NCBI RefSeq assembly: GCF_020526085.1
Contig: NZ_CP084874.1
Location: 3,100,001-3,164,000 of the forward strand
Source: Klebsiella africana
Lineage (GTDB): Bacteria > Pseudomonadota > Gammaproteobacteria > Enterobacterales > Enterobacteriaceae
Direction: 5' to 3'
DNA length: 64,000 nucleotides
The notes beneath the pieces were generated by a model, which was not told the DNA's origin, did no database searches, and saw only the letters and a list, made by a program, of their open reading frames with translations. A program made the translations under genes and the position numbers. Below are positions 53,646 through 64,000 of the stretch, one piece after another. Within the stretch, counting starts at the first letter, position 1. Every line of letters begins with the position of its first letter.

Positions 53646-53734
53646 AGAAATACCTTCTGGAGTCAGAAAATAACTGCGAGTCTATACAGACTCGCAGGAG
53701 ATACTTTCACTTCAGGGTGCAAGGAAAAGGATAA

Positions 53735-53920
53735 TCAGGAATTATCGGACTTGCGGCCACCGCCGTGGCTGTTTTGTCCACCTTTTTTACCCGCTTCGGA
53801 CGCACGCTGCGGATCATTTTTAAAGTTCCCGCCGCTGTGCTGACCACCTTTACGACCTGCTTCAGAAGCTTTTTCACGGTCTTCAGCAAAATTACCGGAA
53901 CCACCACGATGCTCTGCCAT
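53735..53920 (-). CDS. yciG: YciG, stress-induced KGG-repeat protein
   Basis: 61 residues with repeated GGSGNFAEDREKASEAGRKG and NDPQRASEAGKKGGQNSHGG, the KGG stress motif. Small hydrophilic protein, first gene of the operon. Divergent or separate from the alcohol dehydrogenase beyond a 611-bp gap. Confidence 0.9.
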   Translation of the reverse strand: MAEHRGGSGNFAEDREKASEAGRKGGQHSGGNFKNDPQRASEAGKKGGQNSHGGGRKSDNS

Positions 53921-54531
53921 ATTTCACCTCATGTATATCGGTTATGTCAGTACGATACGAAAATATTCCGTATCACTCGTCGTTCGATATTTAAATCTAG
54001 CGGGTAATGCTGGTTAGTCAAATTATTATTCCGTTTTTTCGATGCCTTTCAGCAGTAATTCGGAATAATTCTACAAGATACCTTAAAAATAACCAGGCGG
54101 TACTTTTTCCGGTAACCCACTGTGTTCAGGGAAATAATACCCGTTCCCCTCCCATTATTTATACCTGTGGAGTAGTCCGATTGAGTGATATAACGAAGCG
54201 GCACCGATACGCTTCGTCAGCCTGAAATTCAGAACTTTTCTAAAAATTATCAATAAAAAAAGCCGCTGGGGGAGCGGCTATCAAATAAAAAATGGAGCGA
54301 ATATCATGCATGATTAAGGCTAGTACGCTTAATGAAAATAGGAAACTAATTTAAACAAACCAGACGTGAAATAAGCGAAGCGTAGAATACGCTCAGCGAC
54401 TTGAATATCACGCAGCTACATTATTTGTGCTCTACGCTTTATTTTTTAAGGTGACTTGTCGGCGGCAAGCGCGTCGGGTCACGATACCCTGGGCCTTAGG
54501 CGATCAGTCGTACTCTTCCGGAGAATATACA
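53921..54531. other. Gap between yciG and alcohol dehydrogenase
   Basis: 611 bp with no supported protein gene. It should hold the yciG promoter near its left edge and the dehydrogenase promoter at the right. In the middle is a terminator that faces left (54253-54279), for which no gene is known. Confidence 0.55.
54253..54279 (-). terminator. Orphan minus-strand terminator; possible small RNA end
   Basis: Read on the minus strand: AGCCGCT, CCCCC loop, AGCGGCT, then seven T's. It is a standard rho-independent terminator, but the nearest gene to its right (54532) is on the plus strand. A minus-strand transcript must begin within 54280-54531, so a small RNA of up to 250 bases is suggested. Confidence 0.65.
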
Positions 54532-55725
54532 ATGAAAGCACTCACTTATCACGGTCCCCATCATGTCAGTGTCGACACCATGCCTGACCCGGCTCTTGAG
54601 GCACCGGACGATATTATTCTGCGCGTCACCGCAACAGCGATCTGCGGTTCCGATCTGCATCTTTATCGTGGCAAGATCCCCGGCACGCACCATGGCGATA
54701 TTTTCGGCCATGAATTTATGGGTGAAGTGGTGGAAGCGGGTTCCGCGGTCACCGCGGTCCGCAAAGGCGACCGGGTGGTTATCCCGTTTGTCATCGCCTG
54801 CGGAGACTGCTTCTTTTGTCGCCTGCAGCAATATGCCGCCTGCGAAAGCACCAATAGCGGCCAGGGGGCAACGCTCAACCGCAAAGGGATCACGCCACCT
54901 GCGGCCCTGTTCGGCTACAGCGATTTGTACGGCGGGATCCCGGGCGGCCAGGCAGAATATGTTCGGGTCCCCAAAGCCAATACCGGACCGTTTAAAGTGC
55001 CGGACACCTTACCCGATGAAAAGGTGCTGTTTCTGTCAGATATTCTGCCCACCGCCTGGCAGGCAGTAAAAAACGCCGAGGTCAAACCCGGCAGCAGCGT
55101 GGCTATTTTTGGCGCCGGCCCGGTAGGCCTGCTGTGCGCCTCCTGCGCCAGGCTCAATGGCGCAGAGCAGATATTTATCATCGATCATAACGATTACCGA
55201 CTCGATTTCGCACAGCAGCGCTATGGCGCGATCCCGATAAACTTCGACACCCATGACGACCCGGCGCAGTGGATTATCGATAACACGCCGGGACATCGCG
55301 GCGTCGACGCGGTGATTGACGCCGTGGGCTTCGAGGCGAAAGGCAGCCTCACGGAAACCGTCCTCAGCAACCTGAAAATCGAGGGCAGCAGCGGCAAAGC
55401 CCTGCGCCAGTGCATCGCCGCCGTGCGCCGCGGCGGTATCGTCAGCGTGCCCGGCGTGTACGCCGGTTTCATTCACGGTTTTATGTTTGGTGATGCCTTT
55501 GATAAGGGGCTGACCTTCAGGATGGGGCAAACCCACGTCCACGCCTGGTTACCGGACCTGTTGGCGCTGATTGAGCAAGGGCTGCTCACCCCTGAGGAGA
55601 TCGTCACTCACCATATGCCGCTGGAGGAGGCCGCGCGCGGCTATCAGATCTTTGAGAAACGCGAAGAGGCATGCCGCAAAGTCATCCTTGTGCCGGGGAT
55701 GCAGCCCGGGAAGGCAACGCTTTGA
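54532..55725 (+). CDS. Zinc-dependent alcohol dehydrogenase (MDR family)
   Basis: 397 residues from ATG 54532 ([20 protein letters not shown]), preceded by GGAG. Catalytic zinc site [11 protein letters not shown] and [13 protein letters not shown]; structural zinc cysteines in [18 protein letters not shown] site [15 protein letters not shown]. It resembles glutathione-independent formaldehyde dehydrogenase-type members in length and in the inserted C-terminal part. Substrate unknown. Confidence 0.88.
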   Translation: MKALTYHGPHHVSVDTMPDPALEAPDDIILRVTATAICGSDLHLYRGKIPGTHHGDIFGHEFMGEVVEAGSAVTAVRKGDRVVIPFVIACGDCFFCRLQQYAACESTNSGQGATLNRKGITPPAALFGYSDLYGGIPGGQAEYVRVPKANTGPFKVPDTLPDEKVLFLSDILPTAWQAVKNAEVKPGSSVAIFGAGPVGLLCASCARLNGAEQIFIIDHNDYRLDFAQQRYGAIPINFDTHDDPAQWIIDNTPGHRGVDAVIDAVGFEAKGSLTETVLSNLKIEGSSGKALRQCIAAVRRGGIVSVPGVYAGFIHGFMFGDAFDKGLTFRMGQTHVHAWLPDLLALIEQGLLTPEEIVTHHMPLEEAARGYQIFEKREEACRKVILVPGMQPGKATL

Positions 55726-55832
55726 GGCGGAAGTTAATCCGCCCTCCTCGGCAGCCAGTCCGGGCCGTGATATAAAAACAGCATACGTTGACCCGCCGTC
55801 GCTGATACCGCCGTTAACCACAGGAGAAGTTA

Positions 55833-56060
55833 ATGCTCGAGTTACGCCCGAATTGCGAATGCTGTGATAAAGATCTGCCGCCAGACTCACCCGAGGCGTT
55901 TATCTGCTCGTTCGAGTGCACCTTTTGCCGGGACTGCATGACGGCGCGGCTGCACGGTCGTTGCCCAAACTGTGGCGGCGAACTGGTGCGGCGCCCTGTG
56001 CGTCCCGCAGAGGCGCTTCGGCGACACCCCGCCTCTACCCTGCGTCGCCATGGGCAGTAG
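55833..56060 (+). CDS. DUF1272 zinc-ribbon protein
   Basis: 75 residues. Four cysteine pairs: CECC, CSFEC, CRDC and CPNC, in MLELRPNCECCDKDLPPDSP and AFICSFECTFCRDCMTARLH. This is DUF1272, a small zinc-binding family without known role. The 306 bp between it and the next gene contain no supported gene. Confidence 0.88.
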   Translation: MLELRPNCECCDKDLPPDSPEAFICSFECTFCRDCMTARLHGRCPNCGGELVRRPVRPAEALRRHPASTLRRHGQ

Positions 56061-56366
56061 GCACGAGACAGGTATCCTGGCCGTCGTGAAAATAAATGTG
56101 AAAGGAGAGCAACAAGCCAGAAGGCGCGACCCATGGCTGACAAACGGGATCCTTTCGGCTATTGCTCTGGCCTGTTCAAACCGTAAGGCCGCAATTCGCA
56201 CCAGGGCATCAAACGCTTTCTTTTTTTGCCGTTCACAAGCGCGAAAATATACTGGCAAACTGCCATTACCATCGCTTATCTGCCAACTGGCATATTTCGT
56301 TGCCCACCGAAGCTTCCTGCTCCGGCCGTCAGTAGACTGCAGGGACATTCACCACGGAGCAGACTT

Positions 56367-56690
56367 ATGATTGCGGTACTTTTTGAGGCCGACGCCTTAC
56401 CACAAGCACAGGAAAGATATCTTCAGCTGGCGGCCGGGCTGACGCCTTTGCTATCAGACACGCCGGGGTTTATTGCCATTGAGCGCTTTCAGAGCCTGAG
56501 TACGCCCGGCAAAATCCTCTCGTTATCCTGGTGGGAAGATGAAGCTTCGGTGGCCCACTGGCAGCAAAATGAGCGGCATCTGGCTGCCCAGCGCGAAGGT
56601 AAAGCATCGATTTTTTCTTTCTACAGAATACGCGTAGCCCGTGTGTTCCGGGATTATTCATCGGATCGAGGAGCACAGCCCGATGTATGA
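56367..56690 (+). CDS. Antibiotic biosynthesis monooxygenase-fold (ABM) protein
   Basis: 107 residues from ATG 56367 ([20 protein letters not shown]). The ABM/YgiN-type ferredoxin-like fold is recognised by [20 protein letters not shown] and [20 protein letters not shown]. Members oxidise quinols or degrade heme, or have lost activity. It overlaps the next gene by 8 bases; first gene of a three-gene operon. Confidence 0.8.
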   Translation: MIAVLFEADALPQAQERYLQLAAGLTPLLSDTPGFIAIERFQSLSTPGKILSLSWWEDEASVAHWQQNERHLAAQREGKASIFSFYRIRVARVFRDYSSDRGAQPDV

Positions 56691-57075
56691 TATTCATGTC
56701 ATTCTCAGCAACTCGCCGGGCTCGCTTGGCGCAATGGGTAAGACGCTGGGTAACAACGGCGTGGGCCTCGAAGGCGGCGGCGTGTTCTCCACGCCTGATG
56801 CCGGACATGCGCATTTTCTGGTGGAAGACGGCGAAAAAGCCCGTAGGGTGCTGACCGAGGCTGGCTTTACGGTCAGCAATGTGTGCCGCCCTCTGATACG
56901 AAAGTTACCCCAGCAACGCCCCGGGGAACTGGGGGAAATCGCCGCGACCCTTGCCCGCAACGGCATTACTATTCTGGTACAGTACAGCGACCACCGTAAC
57001 CGGCTCATTCTCATTACTGATGATGACACCCGGGCAGCGGAAGTGACCGAAAAATGGGCCATATTTTCTGAATGA
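56683..57075 (+). CDS. ACT-domain protein
   Basis: 130 residues from ATG 56683 ([20 protein letters not shown]). Two ACT-like units: [20 protein letters not shown] and [20 protein letters not shown] with the conserved Gly, in the manner of amino-acid sensors. Overlaps its neighbours on both sides, so the operon is tightly coupled. Ligand unknown. Confidence 0.78.
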   Translation: MYDIHVILSNSPGSLGAMGKTLGNNGVGLEGGGVFSTPDAGHAHFLVEDGEKARRVLTEAGFTVSNVCRPLIRKLPQQRPGELGEIAATLARNGITILVQYSDHRNRLILITDDDTRAAEVTEKWAIFSE

Positions 57076-57785
57076 ATCTCCTGAAAACGCAGCAAGGCAG
57101 TGAGCCAGAGGAGGCGCTGGAAACCGCTATGGCGATGGTGGCCTCAGCCCTCTCTGACCCGTCAAGGGTCAGTATTCTCTGCGCGCTGATGGACGGGCGC
57201 GCATGGACTGCCACTGAGCTTAGCACCGTCGCCGAGGTGTCCGCCTCCACCACCAGCGGCCATCTTGCCCGGCTGCTCAACAACGGGCTGGTAGTGTGTC
57301 TCGCGCAGGGGCGTCACCGCTATTACCGCCTGGCGGGCCCGCATATCGCCGGGCTGCTGGAAAATCTTATGGGCGTCTCAATGCAGGCGTATAAGGCGCT
57401 GGCCACCAGCACGCCGGTTACGCTTCGCTACGCCCGAACCTGCTACGATCACCTGGCGGGCGAACTGGCGGTCAATATTTATGAATTTATGCTGCGGGAA
57501 AAATGGCTGGCGGCAGATGGCCTGGCCCTGACGTCAGCCGGTAAAACTCAGCTTGAACGCCTTGGCGCAGTACTGAACGCCCGCCCACGGCGTAAGCCCT
57601 GCTGCCCCTGTCTCGACTGGAGCGAAAGACGTTTTCATCTGGGAGGCGACGCCGGCTCGGCGCTAATGACGCTGTTCCTGCAAAAAGGATGGATAACGCG
57701 CGCGCCGGGATATCGGGAAGTACAAGTGACGGATAGCGGCAGAGCGGCGCTGTCCCGGCTGTTTAATCTGAAAGTGAGCAGGTAG
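57072..57785 (+). CDS. ArsR-type transcription regulator
   Basis: 237 residues. The winged helix is [20 protein letters not shown] and [20 protein letters not shown]. The C-terminal 120 residues are extra to the ArsR core and include [15 protein letters not shown], a CCPC cysteine motif that could bind metal or sense redox. The start overlaps the ACT gene by 4 bases (ATGA), so it probably controls its own operon. Confidence 0.85.
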   Translation: MNLLKTQQGSEPEEALETAMAMVASALSDPSRVSILCALMDGRAWTATELSTVAEVSASTTSGHLARLLNNGLVVCLAQGRHRYYRLAGPHIAGLLENLMGVSMQAYKALATSTPVTLRYARTCYDHLAGELAVNIYEFMLREKWLAADGLALTSAGKTQLERLGAVLNARPRRKPCCPCLDWSERRFHLGGDAGSALMTLFLQKGWITRAPGYREVQVTDSGRAALSRLFNLKVSR

Positions 57786-57971
57786 TGAATACTGAATCTG
57801 GGCAAGGAGGGTTAACCATAGCAATCCGCTTTTTTAGTCACTTCGTGTCAGTCCAGCAGCCTTCCGGCAAGTCACGTAATTTAGTAAACAGCCGTCAGCT
57901 GTCAGGCGATTCCCACACAGGGAGTAACAGCACTATCAGCAAATTACCGGTTGACGCCGTCGCTATTTTTA

Positions 57972-59159
57972 TCAGAACTGATAGCTATAGTTCACGCTCG
58001 CGAACCATAACCATGGATGGGTGTATTCTCCCTCAAAGGCGGTCGTTTTCACCTGAGACGTTTGCATATGGAGATATTCAATGGCAACCCCGATATTACT
58101 TGCCGGTGTAAGCTGGTATTGTGCGCCGGTAGCAAACCGCCACTCATCACCAGTAGGTAATGTGAGCGCCACGTCACGTTGTGAATGATAGGGGGTAGTG
58201 TCAAAGGCGACACCGGCGTTAATTCGCCATTGCCGATCGGGCCGATACTGTACACCAACGGCGGTATGCCAGGTATCCTTCAGACGATTAGTTTGGCTAC
58301 CCGAACTGCCATTGATAGTAATTTGCGGACTGCCAAACTGACTCCAGTCCTGCCATCCAAGATCGCCCATTAAAGACCACTGCCTATCAATATCATGCAC
58401 AATACTCACCATCAGCTGTTGTGGTGCGCGGATCTGCGCCGAAACAGGCAGGTCATACTCGACGTTTGGCAGATGAGGGAATCGAGCCTTACCATCAATA
58501 TTAAAGTGATAATCTGTTTTACTGGTCCATGTCATTCCCATGCGCGTCTGGTCGGTCAGCGCCATCAGCAAGCCGAGGCGATAGTTCATTGCCCAGTCAT
58601 GGTCGCGTTGTTTTTCGTCGTTGCCATCGACATTACGCGTTAAGGACAGCAAGCCGTAGTTCAGCCCGGCGGCTGCACCAACAGAAATTTTATTATTGAT
58701 CTGCCAGGCAATCCCGGGGCTGAGCGTCATGGCAACCATAGTGCTTTTTTTAATAAGACGATCGCCTGCCCAGTCGCCAAAATCGATCCCCAGTCCATAG
58801 TTACCATAAAGGCCGAGACCAGCAGATACAGTATCGCTCAGATGCTGTGTATAAAACATGCTCGCATTGGGAAACAGCTTCATGACATTGCCAGGACTCT
58901 GGCGTCCGCCGGACTCGTTATCCAGCGTATAGGTGATATCCCCCCCCATAGCCTGTAAGCCGCCAGTGACCATATGGTCAGGTAAGCGAGTCATTCCTGC
59001 AGGATTGGTTAACAGCGTTGAGGCATCCTGAGCTCGGGCTGCTTGTCCGGCACCGGCCAGAGCCGCATCTTCCGTTGCGACCTCATAAAAATAGAGGGCG
59101 CTGGCATGAGAAAATGATGAAGCGAATATTCCCGTTAATATAATTGATTTTATTTTCAT
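57972..59159 (-). CDS. Outer-membrane channel, FadL/OmpP1 family
   Basis: 395 residues from ATG 59159 with signal peptide MKIKSIILTGIFASSFSHAS. The FadL-type N-terminal hatch is AALAGAGQAARAQDASTLLT and NPAGMTRLP; the body alternates beta strands and ends SVNYSYQF with the terminal aromatic residue of outer-membrane barrels. It should pass hydrophobic compounds. It lies 182 bp downstream of two DUF1254 genes on the same strand. Confidence 0.88.
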   Translation of the reverse strand: MKIKSIILTGIFASSFSHASALYFYEVATEDAALAGAGQAARAQDASTLLTNPAGMTRLPDHMVTGGLQAMGGDITYTLDNESGGRQSPGNVMKLFPNASMFYTQHLSDTVSAGLGLYGNYGLGIDFGDWAGDRLIKKSTMVAMTLSPGIAWQINNKISVGAAAGLNYGLLSLTRNVDGNDEKQRDHDWAMNYRLGLLMALTDQTRMGMTWTSKTDYHFNIDGKARFPHLPNVEYDLPVSAQIRAPQQLMVSIVHDIDRQWSLMGDLGWQDWSQFGSPQITINGSSGSQTNRLKDTWHTAVGVQYRPDRQWRINAGVAFDTTPYHSQRDVALTLPTGDEWRFATGAQYQLTPASNIGVAIEYLHMQTSQVKTTAFEGEYTHPWLWFASVNYSYQF

Positions 59160-59341
59160 TGAAGCACCTGGATAGGTAAGCGAATGCACTCCCCGTTAAG
59201 GATAAGCAAGGGTTGGCCAACCTGGATAAGTTTCTAATCTGACTTAAAAAATAATGTGTGAGCACATCAGTGATGATATGTATCTTACTTGAATAAGATG
59301 GGTGTTATGCCACGCAGAAAGCATGGCATAACACCTGATGA

Positions 59342-60805
59342 TTATTTCGCCGTTTCTATTTTAGGTGGCTGCCAGCTGCCATCCAGAATCGGTTTTTCAC
59401 CCCAGTATGCGCGGATATAGAGCGAAAACGTGCCGTCAGGAGCCGGAAGCCAGTTGTTGATTTTGTCCTCCGCAGGACGTGTTTTGCTGACATAGAGCGT
59501 CAGAGAACCATCATCATTAAATTTAAGGTTCTTATTCTTGGTACCCAGTGAGTAGCGATTCAGTTCATTAGGGCTAAAGAGGTGCTTACTGTTATACAGC
59601 GTTAATGACCAGAACCCTTTCACTGGCGGAAGCTCACCTTTCGGGAAGGTCACAGTGTAACTATGCTCGCCGGACAGTTGCGCTCCAGCGGCATCATTAT
59701 CGGTGTAGAAATACTGGGTCTCGTTGGGTTTATTATCGAACATGTTCGATTTAGCCGTGCCGGTACGATTGTAATAATCGACACCAAATTCCGCATTATT
59801 TTTCGAACGATTCCAGCCATTGCCTGCAGGCACGCCGTTATTTTTCCATTTGAAGAATTCGGCAATAACGGTTTTATCTGTCTCAATTGCCGCTTCGTCC
59901 ATCCACTTGCGGATTGCCGGGTTTTTCTTTCCGGCCTCAACAAGCTGGCGATACTGAGCATACATTGCTTCTTCGCCGGGAAGCGGCGGTACATTATTTA
60001 GAACATTCACAAACTGATCGAAGAATTTCTCAGGAACAACCCATTTGGTTTCGCCCGCACTGGCATCTGGCTTATCGCCAATGGCGGGGATGTTCGCGTA
60101 ATCATAGGATTTCATTTTGCCGTCAAACTGGCTGAGCGGATAGGTCATCACCTCTTTGATCGGCGCCTGAATCGCTTTTCGATCTTCGGGAGTGTCATCC
60201 ATTTGTACGCGCGGGATCACGTTGGCCATTTCTGTGGATGACCGGATGACGCCGTTAAATCCTTTCGGTGTCTCACCTGTCCACTTAGGCCCAACCAAAA
60301 GATAAAAGCCTGGCTTGGTACCATAGGGCTTACCGACATTGCCGATCTGATTAGTGCGGGCATCGTAAATAGCGTAGACCCAGAAACGATCTTTAAAATC
60401 AGGAACCTGAATAACAACAGGCTCTTTATCCAGCTCAAAGAAACCCAGCCCATAGGCGACATCCTGGTTTGGGCAGGTAACAAAGGTTTCTTCCGGCTTG
60501 ATGTAGTCAGTCAGCATGCTTAGCTGACCCATCGGAGCAACCGGAACCATTCCACCGTTGAGGGCTGGATAAGGCGCCTTAGTGATAGTTTCGCGCCTGT
60601 TGAACTGGTTGACCATCGGCCAACCCCAGATGTAAGCCTGCTGCGCGACAGCCTTAACATAGGCTTCAGGCATCATCACGTCAGCGGACGGTTGGGTAAG
60701 TTGATCAAACTTTGTCGGGTGAGGGATTGTCAGTGGTGCACTCTGCGCAAACACTCCTGTACTGAGGGTTATGGCTGTAAATAATGCAAGATGGCGTAAT
60801 TTCAC
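59342..60805 (-). CDS. Periplasmic DUF1254/DUF1214 protein, copy B
   Basis: 487 residues. Signal peptide [20 protein letters not shown], then a DUF1254 domain ([60 protein letters not shown]) and a C-terminal DUF1214 domain ([20 protein letters not shown]). Function of the family unknown. It is 15 bases after the paralogous gene. Confidence 0.85.
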   Translation of the reverse strand: MKLRHLALFTAITLSTGVFAQSAPLTIPHPTKFDQLTQPSADVMMPEAYVKAVAQQAYIWGWPMVNQFNRRETITKAPYPALNGGMVPVAPMGQLSMLTDYIKPEETFVTCPNQDVAYGLGFFELDKEPVVIQVPDFKDRFWVYAIYDARTNQIGNVGKPYGTKPGFYLLVGPKWTGETPKGFNGVIRSSTEMANVIPRVQMDDTPEDRKAIQAPIKEVMTYPLSQFDGKMKSYDYANIPAIGDKPDASAGETKWVVPEKFFDQFVNVLNNVPPLPGEEAMYAQYRQLVEAGKKNPAIRKWMDEAAIETDKTVIAEFFKWKNNGVPAGNGWNRSKNNAEFGVDYYNRTGTAKSNMFDNKPNETQYFYTDNDAAGAQLSGEHSYTVTFPKGELPPVKGFWSLTLYNSKHLFSPNELNRYSLGTKNKNLKFNDDGSLTLYVSKTRPAEDKINNWLPAPDGTFSLYIRAYWGEKPILDGSWQPPKIETAK

Positions 60806-60819
60806 TTTGTTTCTCTCAG

Positions 60820-62298
60820 TTATTTATTGGTCTGGATCAGGTCATCCGGGACCCATGTCTGATCGTAGAATCCATCTTCTGTACCATAGAGGCGCAAGGC
60901 CACCAGGAAGTTACGATCGGGTACCGTTTTTATAAATGCGCTGTCCTCTACACCGTCTGGCTTACTGGGACCAAACCAAAGATCGATAGAGCCATCTTTA
61001 TTTTTTGGAATGTTGTAATAACCGTTCGTTGAGGGGAGTAGCTGATCGGTTTCAGGCATGGTGCCATCGGTAATATTGTACGCAGTGACAGCCCAAAACA
61101 GCGCCGCAGGTGGATTAGGCGGCAGGTGTAACTTATAGGTATTGCTGCCATTCAGAAACTTGCCGGTATTATCTTTGGTGGCATAAGGATATTTAGAACC
61201 TGCGCCGGTAGTATGCATCACCATTGCAGCTGCACTGGAATACGCTATCTGGAAGAACGCCGCACGCTGATTGGTATCAAGCGTACCGTACTGCATCCAT
61301 TCTGCAGTTGCACCTGCCCAGGAGTTCTCCCATTGCCTGTCTTTATAGTAAAGCTGTCTCTGGTCGTCACGTCCAACCTGGCGGCGGGCGAGGATCATTC
61401 GGGGAGCAGTCACGACGGCTTTGTTAAGCATTTCCTGCTGTTTCGCCGTCGGATTGAACGGTTTCCCTTTTACAATACCAATGCTTAACAGTGCACTGCG
61501 GGTTGAGTCAGGTATGGCAGTAACAGGTTCGTAATCGACAAATGCTTTCAGCTTCTGCCAGTAGCTGGCATCCGTGGGATACATCATATTGACGCGCTTA
61601 CCGCTGGCATCCGGAAACTGCATCGGTTTCACATCTTTTTCCACATCCCATAACGGATAGATTCGCGTTGTTTCTGCGCTTTTCACTGCAGGAATGGGGT
61701 CTGGCTTCCCATCGCCCTTACCCATGATCGTTCTGAAAAACAGGAAAACATTGTAAGTGGAAGATTTAAAAGCATAATAGCCCTGTGGAACCGGACCATC
61801 ATAATCTGGAGGTAGCAGCAGGTAGAGACCACCTCTGGCGCGATCCGGGCCAATAGCCCCCACGTCAGTGATGGTTTTCTGGAAGAAATCCGTGAACATA
61901 CCGATGACGTTTGGCGGTGCTTTAATGACCAGCGGGCCCGTTTCCTTTAAATCAAGGTAGCTCATCGAGTAGATCACGTCACCGTTAGGCGTCGGAACGA
62001 CGGCACGGCTATCCATTCTTTCTTTCCAGATAGGCAGAACGTTATAGCCTTTACCAAAAGCGGCCTCTGAACCGTCACGCAGCCCAATAGTGTTAAGCAA
62101 AGGAAGCGTCTGAATATATGCCTGAATGGCATCCTGGTAGTAAAGCTCATCACTGAGTGACTGAGCTTCCTGCTGCGGCAGCCAGTTACCATTATTCAGT
62201 TGCTTCATCAGCGGAGAAAGTGGTGCATCAGCGAACGATACTTGCGGTGAAAACATCAGCGTTAGTAGAATCGCTGACGACAGGATTCGTAGTTTCAT
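60820..62298 (-). CDS. Periplasmic DUF1254/DUF1214 protein, copy A
   Basis: 492 residues with signal peptide [20 protein letters not shown]. The DUF1254 part has [20 protein letters not shown] and [20 protein letters not shown]; the C-terminal part has [20 protein letters not shown] and [13 protein letters not shown] diverged duplicate of the next gene. First gene of the unit DUF1254-DUF1254-FadL. Confidence 0.85.
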   Translation of the reverse strand: MKLRILSSAILLTLMFSPQVSFADAPLSPLMKQLNNGNWLPQQEAQSLSDELYYQDAIQAYIQTLPLLNTIGLRDGSEAAFGKGYNVLPIWKERMDSRAVVPTPNGDVIYSMSYLDLKETGPLVIKAPPNVIGMFTDFFQKTITDVGAIGPDRARGGLYLLLPPDYDGPVPQGYYAFKSSTYNVFLFFRTIMGKGDGKPDPIPAVKSAETTRIYPLWDVEKDVKPMQFPDASGKRVNMMYPTDASYWQKLKAFVDYEPVTAIPDSTRSALLSIGIVKGKPFNPTAKQQEMLNKAVVTAPRMILARRQVGRDDQRQLYYKDRQWENSWAGATAEWMQYGTLDTNQRAAFFQIAYSSAAAMVMHTTGAGSKYPYATKDNTGKFLNGSNTYKLHLPPNPPAALFWAVTAYNITDGTMPETDQLLPSTNGYYNIPKNKDGSIDLWFGPSKPDGVEDSAFIKTVPDRNFLVALRLYGTEDGFYDQTWVPDDLIQTNK

Positions 62299-63077
62299 TA
62301 GGTTTCCCGGTGTTCATTGTCAGATATTCTGATCGAGCGGCCTCCAGATATTCTGGAATACACATTAACCCTCAACCAAGGAAATTGGATGCCAGATAGA
62401 GTATAGTCATTGTTTGAACAAGTAATGTATAAAATTGTTTATATATAAATTTTTTCAGGGCGCGGGAATTTATAAGAAGAAGGGGCAACTTTCTCTCCCC
62501 TACACTACGGTTTTAATACATCAATCACCCTCAATACCTCGATAACATCACCAGTTTCATTTTTATTGTTCAGTAGATCACTCTCCGCATATCACCAGTG
62601 AAATCAGTATGCTGTCATCTTTTTTCAAGGGAAGGAGATTCTCATAACGACATATCCTGCTATTACCTTGCTGATTTCCATAGTGACCCAAACTGAATAT
62701 GTCTTGCATCGCCACGGGTAGCGAATAAATCCGCCTGATTAAACTTCAGCGCTGGCCAGGGGCTTTCTGATTTAAATGCGGGAAGTCAATTTCCCGCAGA
62801 GATGACTTCAGGAAGCGAACTATTGAGCATATTTATTTAAGAATTTGTGGGCACCTCATATCGTAAACAAGGCAATGATCCCCCGATCCTGTTAGGTCAT
62901 AAGACAATGAAAATGACGAACAGATACCGGGATGACCGTGACAAAGAGTGGATAGTCGTTGGTAAAAAAGCAGAATGATCTTCAACCAGTTTTGGGGAAA
63001 ATTGTGGGGAAGCTCCGCACCCGCCCAAAAAAACGGGAGCCCATCGGCTCCCGCTTTTACTTAATCCACCAACGGGA
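62299..63077. other. Gap between DUF1254 gene and icd
   Basis: About 780 bp. A small hairpin (TGCGGGAA at 62777-62784 with TTCCCGCA at 62791-62798) and an icd terminator are seen. A 23-codon frame from 62907 (MKMTNRYRDDRDKEWIVVGK) lacks support as a gene and could be a decayed fragment. icd 3' ends are known phage integration targets, but no integrase gene is present. Confidence 0.5.
63027..63053 (-). terminator. Terminator of icd
   Basis: On the minus strand CGGGAGCC, GATG loop, GGCTCCCG, then seven T's; stem arms at 63034-63041 and 63046-63053, T-run 63027-63033, 24 bases after the stop. Confidence 0.88.
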
Positions 63078-64000
63078 TTACATGTTCGCGATAATCGCGT
63101 CGCCAAACTCTGAGCATTTCAGCAGTTTAGCGCCTTCCATCAGACGTTCAAAGTCATAGGTCACGGTCTTGGCGGCGATAGCGCCTTCCATGCCTTTGAC
63201 GATCAGGTCTGCGGCTTCGAACCACTGCATGTGGCGCAGCATCATCTCTGCGGACAGGATGATGGAGCCCGGGTTCACTTTGTCCTGGCCGGCATACTTC
63301 GGCGCAGTACCGTGAGTCGCTTCGAACAGCGCGCACTCGTCACCGATGTTGGCGCCCGGGGCGATACCGATACCGCCAACCTGCGCCGCCAGGGCGTCAG
63401 AGATATAGTCGCCGTTGAGGTTCATACAGGCGATAACGTCGTATTCCGCCGGACGCAGCAGGATCTGCTGCAGGAAGGCATCGGCGATCACGTCTTTCAC
63501 CACGATCTCTTTGCCGGTGTTCGGGTTCTTGATTTTCACCCACGGACCGCCGTCGATCAGCTCGCCGCCGAACTCTTCGCGAGCCAGCTGGTAGCCCCAG
63601 TCTTTGAACGCGCCTTCGGTGAACTTCATGATGTTGCCTTTGTGCACCAGAGTGACGGAATCACGATCGTTGGTGATCGCGTATTCAATCGCGGCACGCA
63701 CCAGGCGTTTGGTGCCTTCTTCAGAGCACGGCTTGATGCCGATGCCGCAATGTTCCGGGAAGCGAATTTTCTTCACACCCATCTCATCGCGCAGGAATTT
63801 GATCACTTTGTCTGCTTCCGCAGAGTCGGCTTTCCACTCGATACCCGCATAGATATCTTCGGAGTTTTCACGGAAGATGACCATGTCGGTCAGTTCCGGG
63901 TGTTTAACCGGGCTCGGGGTGCCCTGGTAGTAACGTACCGGACGCAGGCAGACGTAAAGATCCAGCTCCTGGCGCAGCGCCACGTTCAGAGAACGAATGC
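63078..64000 (-). CDS. icd: Isocitrate dehydrogenase, NADP (3' part)
   Basis: The last 307 codons of about 416; the 5' end is outside. [20 protein letters not shown] includes the phosphorylation-site serine used by Ace[41 protein letters not shown] and [20 protein letters not shown] are active-site and cofactor segments. Converts isocitrate to 2-oxoglutarate in the TCA cycle. The C-terminus [11 protein letters not shown] is intact, so no element has disrupted it. Confidence 0.96.
   Translation of the reverse strand, partial: IRSLNVALRQELDLYVCLRPVRYYQGTPSPVKHPELTDMVIFRENSEDIYAGIEWKADSAEADKVIKFLRDEMGVKKIRFPEHCGIGIKPCSEEGTKRLVRAAIEYAITNDRDSVTLVHKGNIMKFTEGAFKDWGYQLAREEFGGELIDGGPWVKIKNPNTGKEIVVKDVIADAFLQQILLRPAEYDVIACMNLNGDYISDALAAQVGGIGIAPGANIGDECALFEATHGTAPKYAGQDKVNPGSIILSAEMMLRHMQWFEAADLIVKGMEGAIAAKTVTYDFERLMEGAKLLKCSEFGDAIIANM

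Noticed and set aside
62907..62978. 23-codon frame after the DUF1254 genes as a phage remnant at icd
   Set aside because: No integrase, no duplicated icd end and no clear homology; cannot be told from chance.

Overview
The window is a piece of an enterobacterial chromosome, almost certainly Klebsiella pneumoniae or a close relative. Host genes dgcP-yoaK-yoaJ, leuE, ansB, aroY (protocatechuate decarboxylase), cioAB, yciGFE-katN and the 3' part of icd all read as Klebsiella-type proteins. Roughly the left half (1 to about 34,450) is a P2-like prophage that leaves the window inside gene D; the right half is ordinary chromosome.

Prophage layout, right to left as in P2: integrase (int, +), repressor C (+), Cox (-), six small early genes (one a dead exonuclease homologue) and a Dam-type methyltransferase, replication initiator A, a cargo locus with an ATPase-nuclease fusion, the cos-side region, portal Q and terminase P (+), then O, N, M, L, X, holin, endolysin, two spanins, R, S, V, W, J, I and fibre H (all -). 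Three things depart from the textbook P2 map. (1) The tail operon FI-FII-E-E'-T-U lies inverted, so the sheath gene is divergent from gene D, with one Ogr-like site between them that is nearly a copy of the site between P and O. (2) Gene I is a fusion: its normal baseplate domain is followed by a bacterial Ig-like domain and about 22 Cys/Leu-rich BspA/DUF285-like repeats. (3) Two AT-rich single-gene cargo loci occupy the positions of P2 fun(Z) and old/tin. Both encode proteins with a PD-(D/E)XK-type nuclease signature, one after a long uncharacterised N-terminal region and one after a P-loop ATPase domain. They are the best candidates for undescribed anti-phage functions here.

Host half: the prophage ends just upstream of dgcP. 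Four cyclic-di-GMP genes (dgcP, an HD-GYP protein, a membrane GGEEF protein, an EAL protein) lie within 13 kb. A divergent LysR/aroY pair shares a textbook LysR operator. Further right come cytochrome oxidase cioAB, the stress operon yciG-yciF-yciE-katN, a zinc alcohol dehydrogenase, a coupled ABM/ACT/ArsR operon, and an apparent three-gene unit of two DUF1254 periplasmic proteins plus a FadL-type outer-membrane channel. Several very small genes are supported, including yoaK, yoaJ and a 41-residue His-rich lipoprotein.
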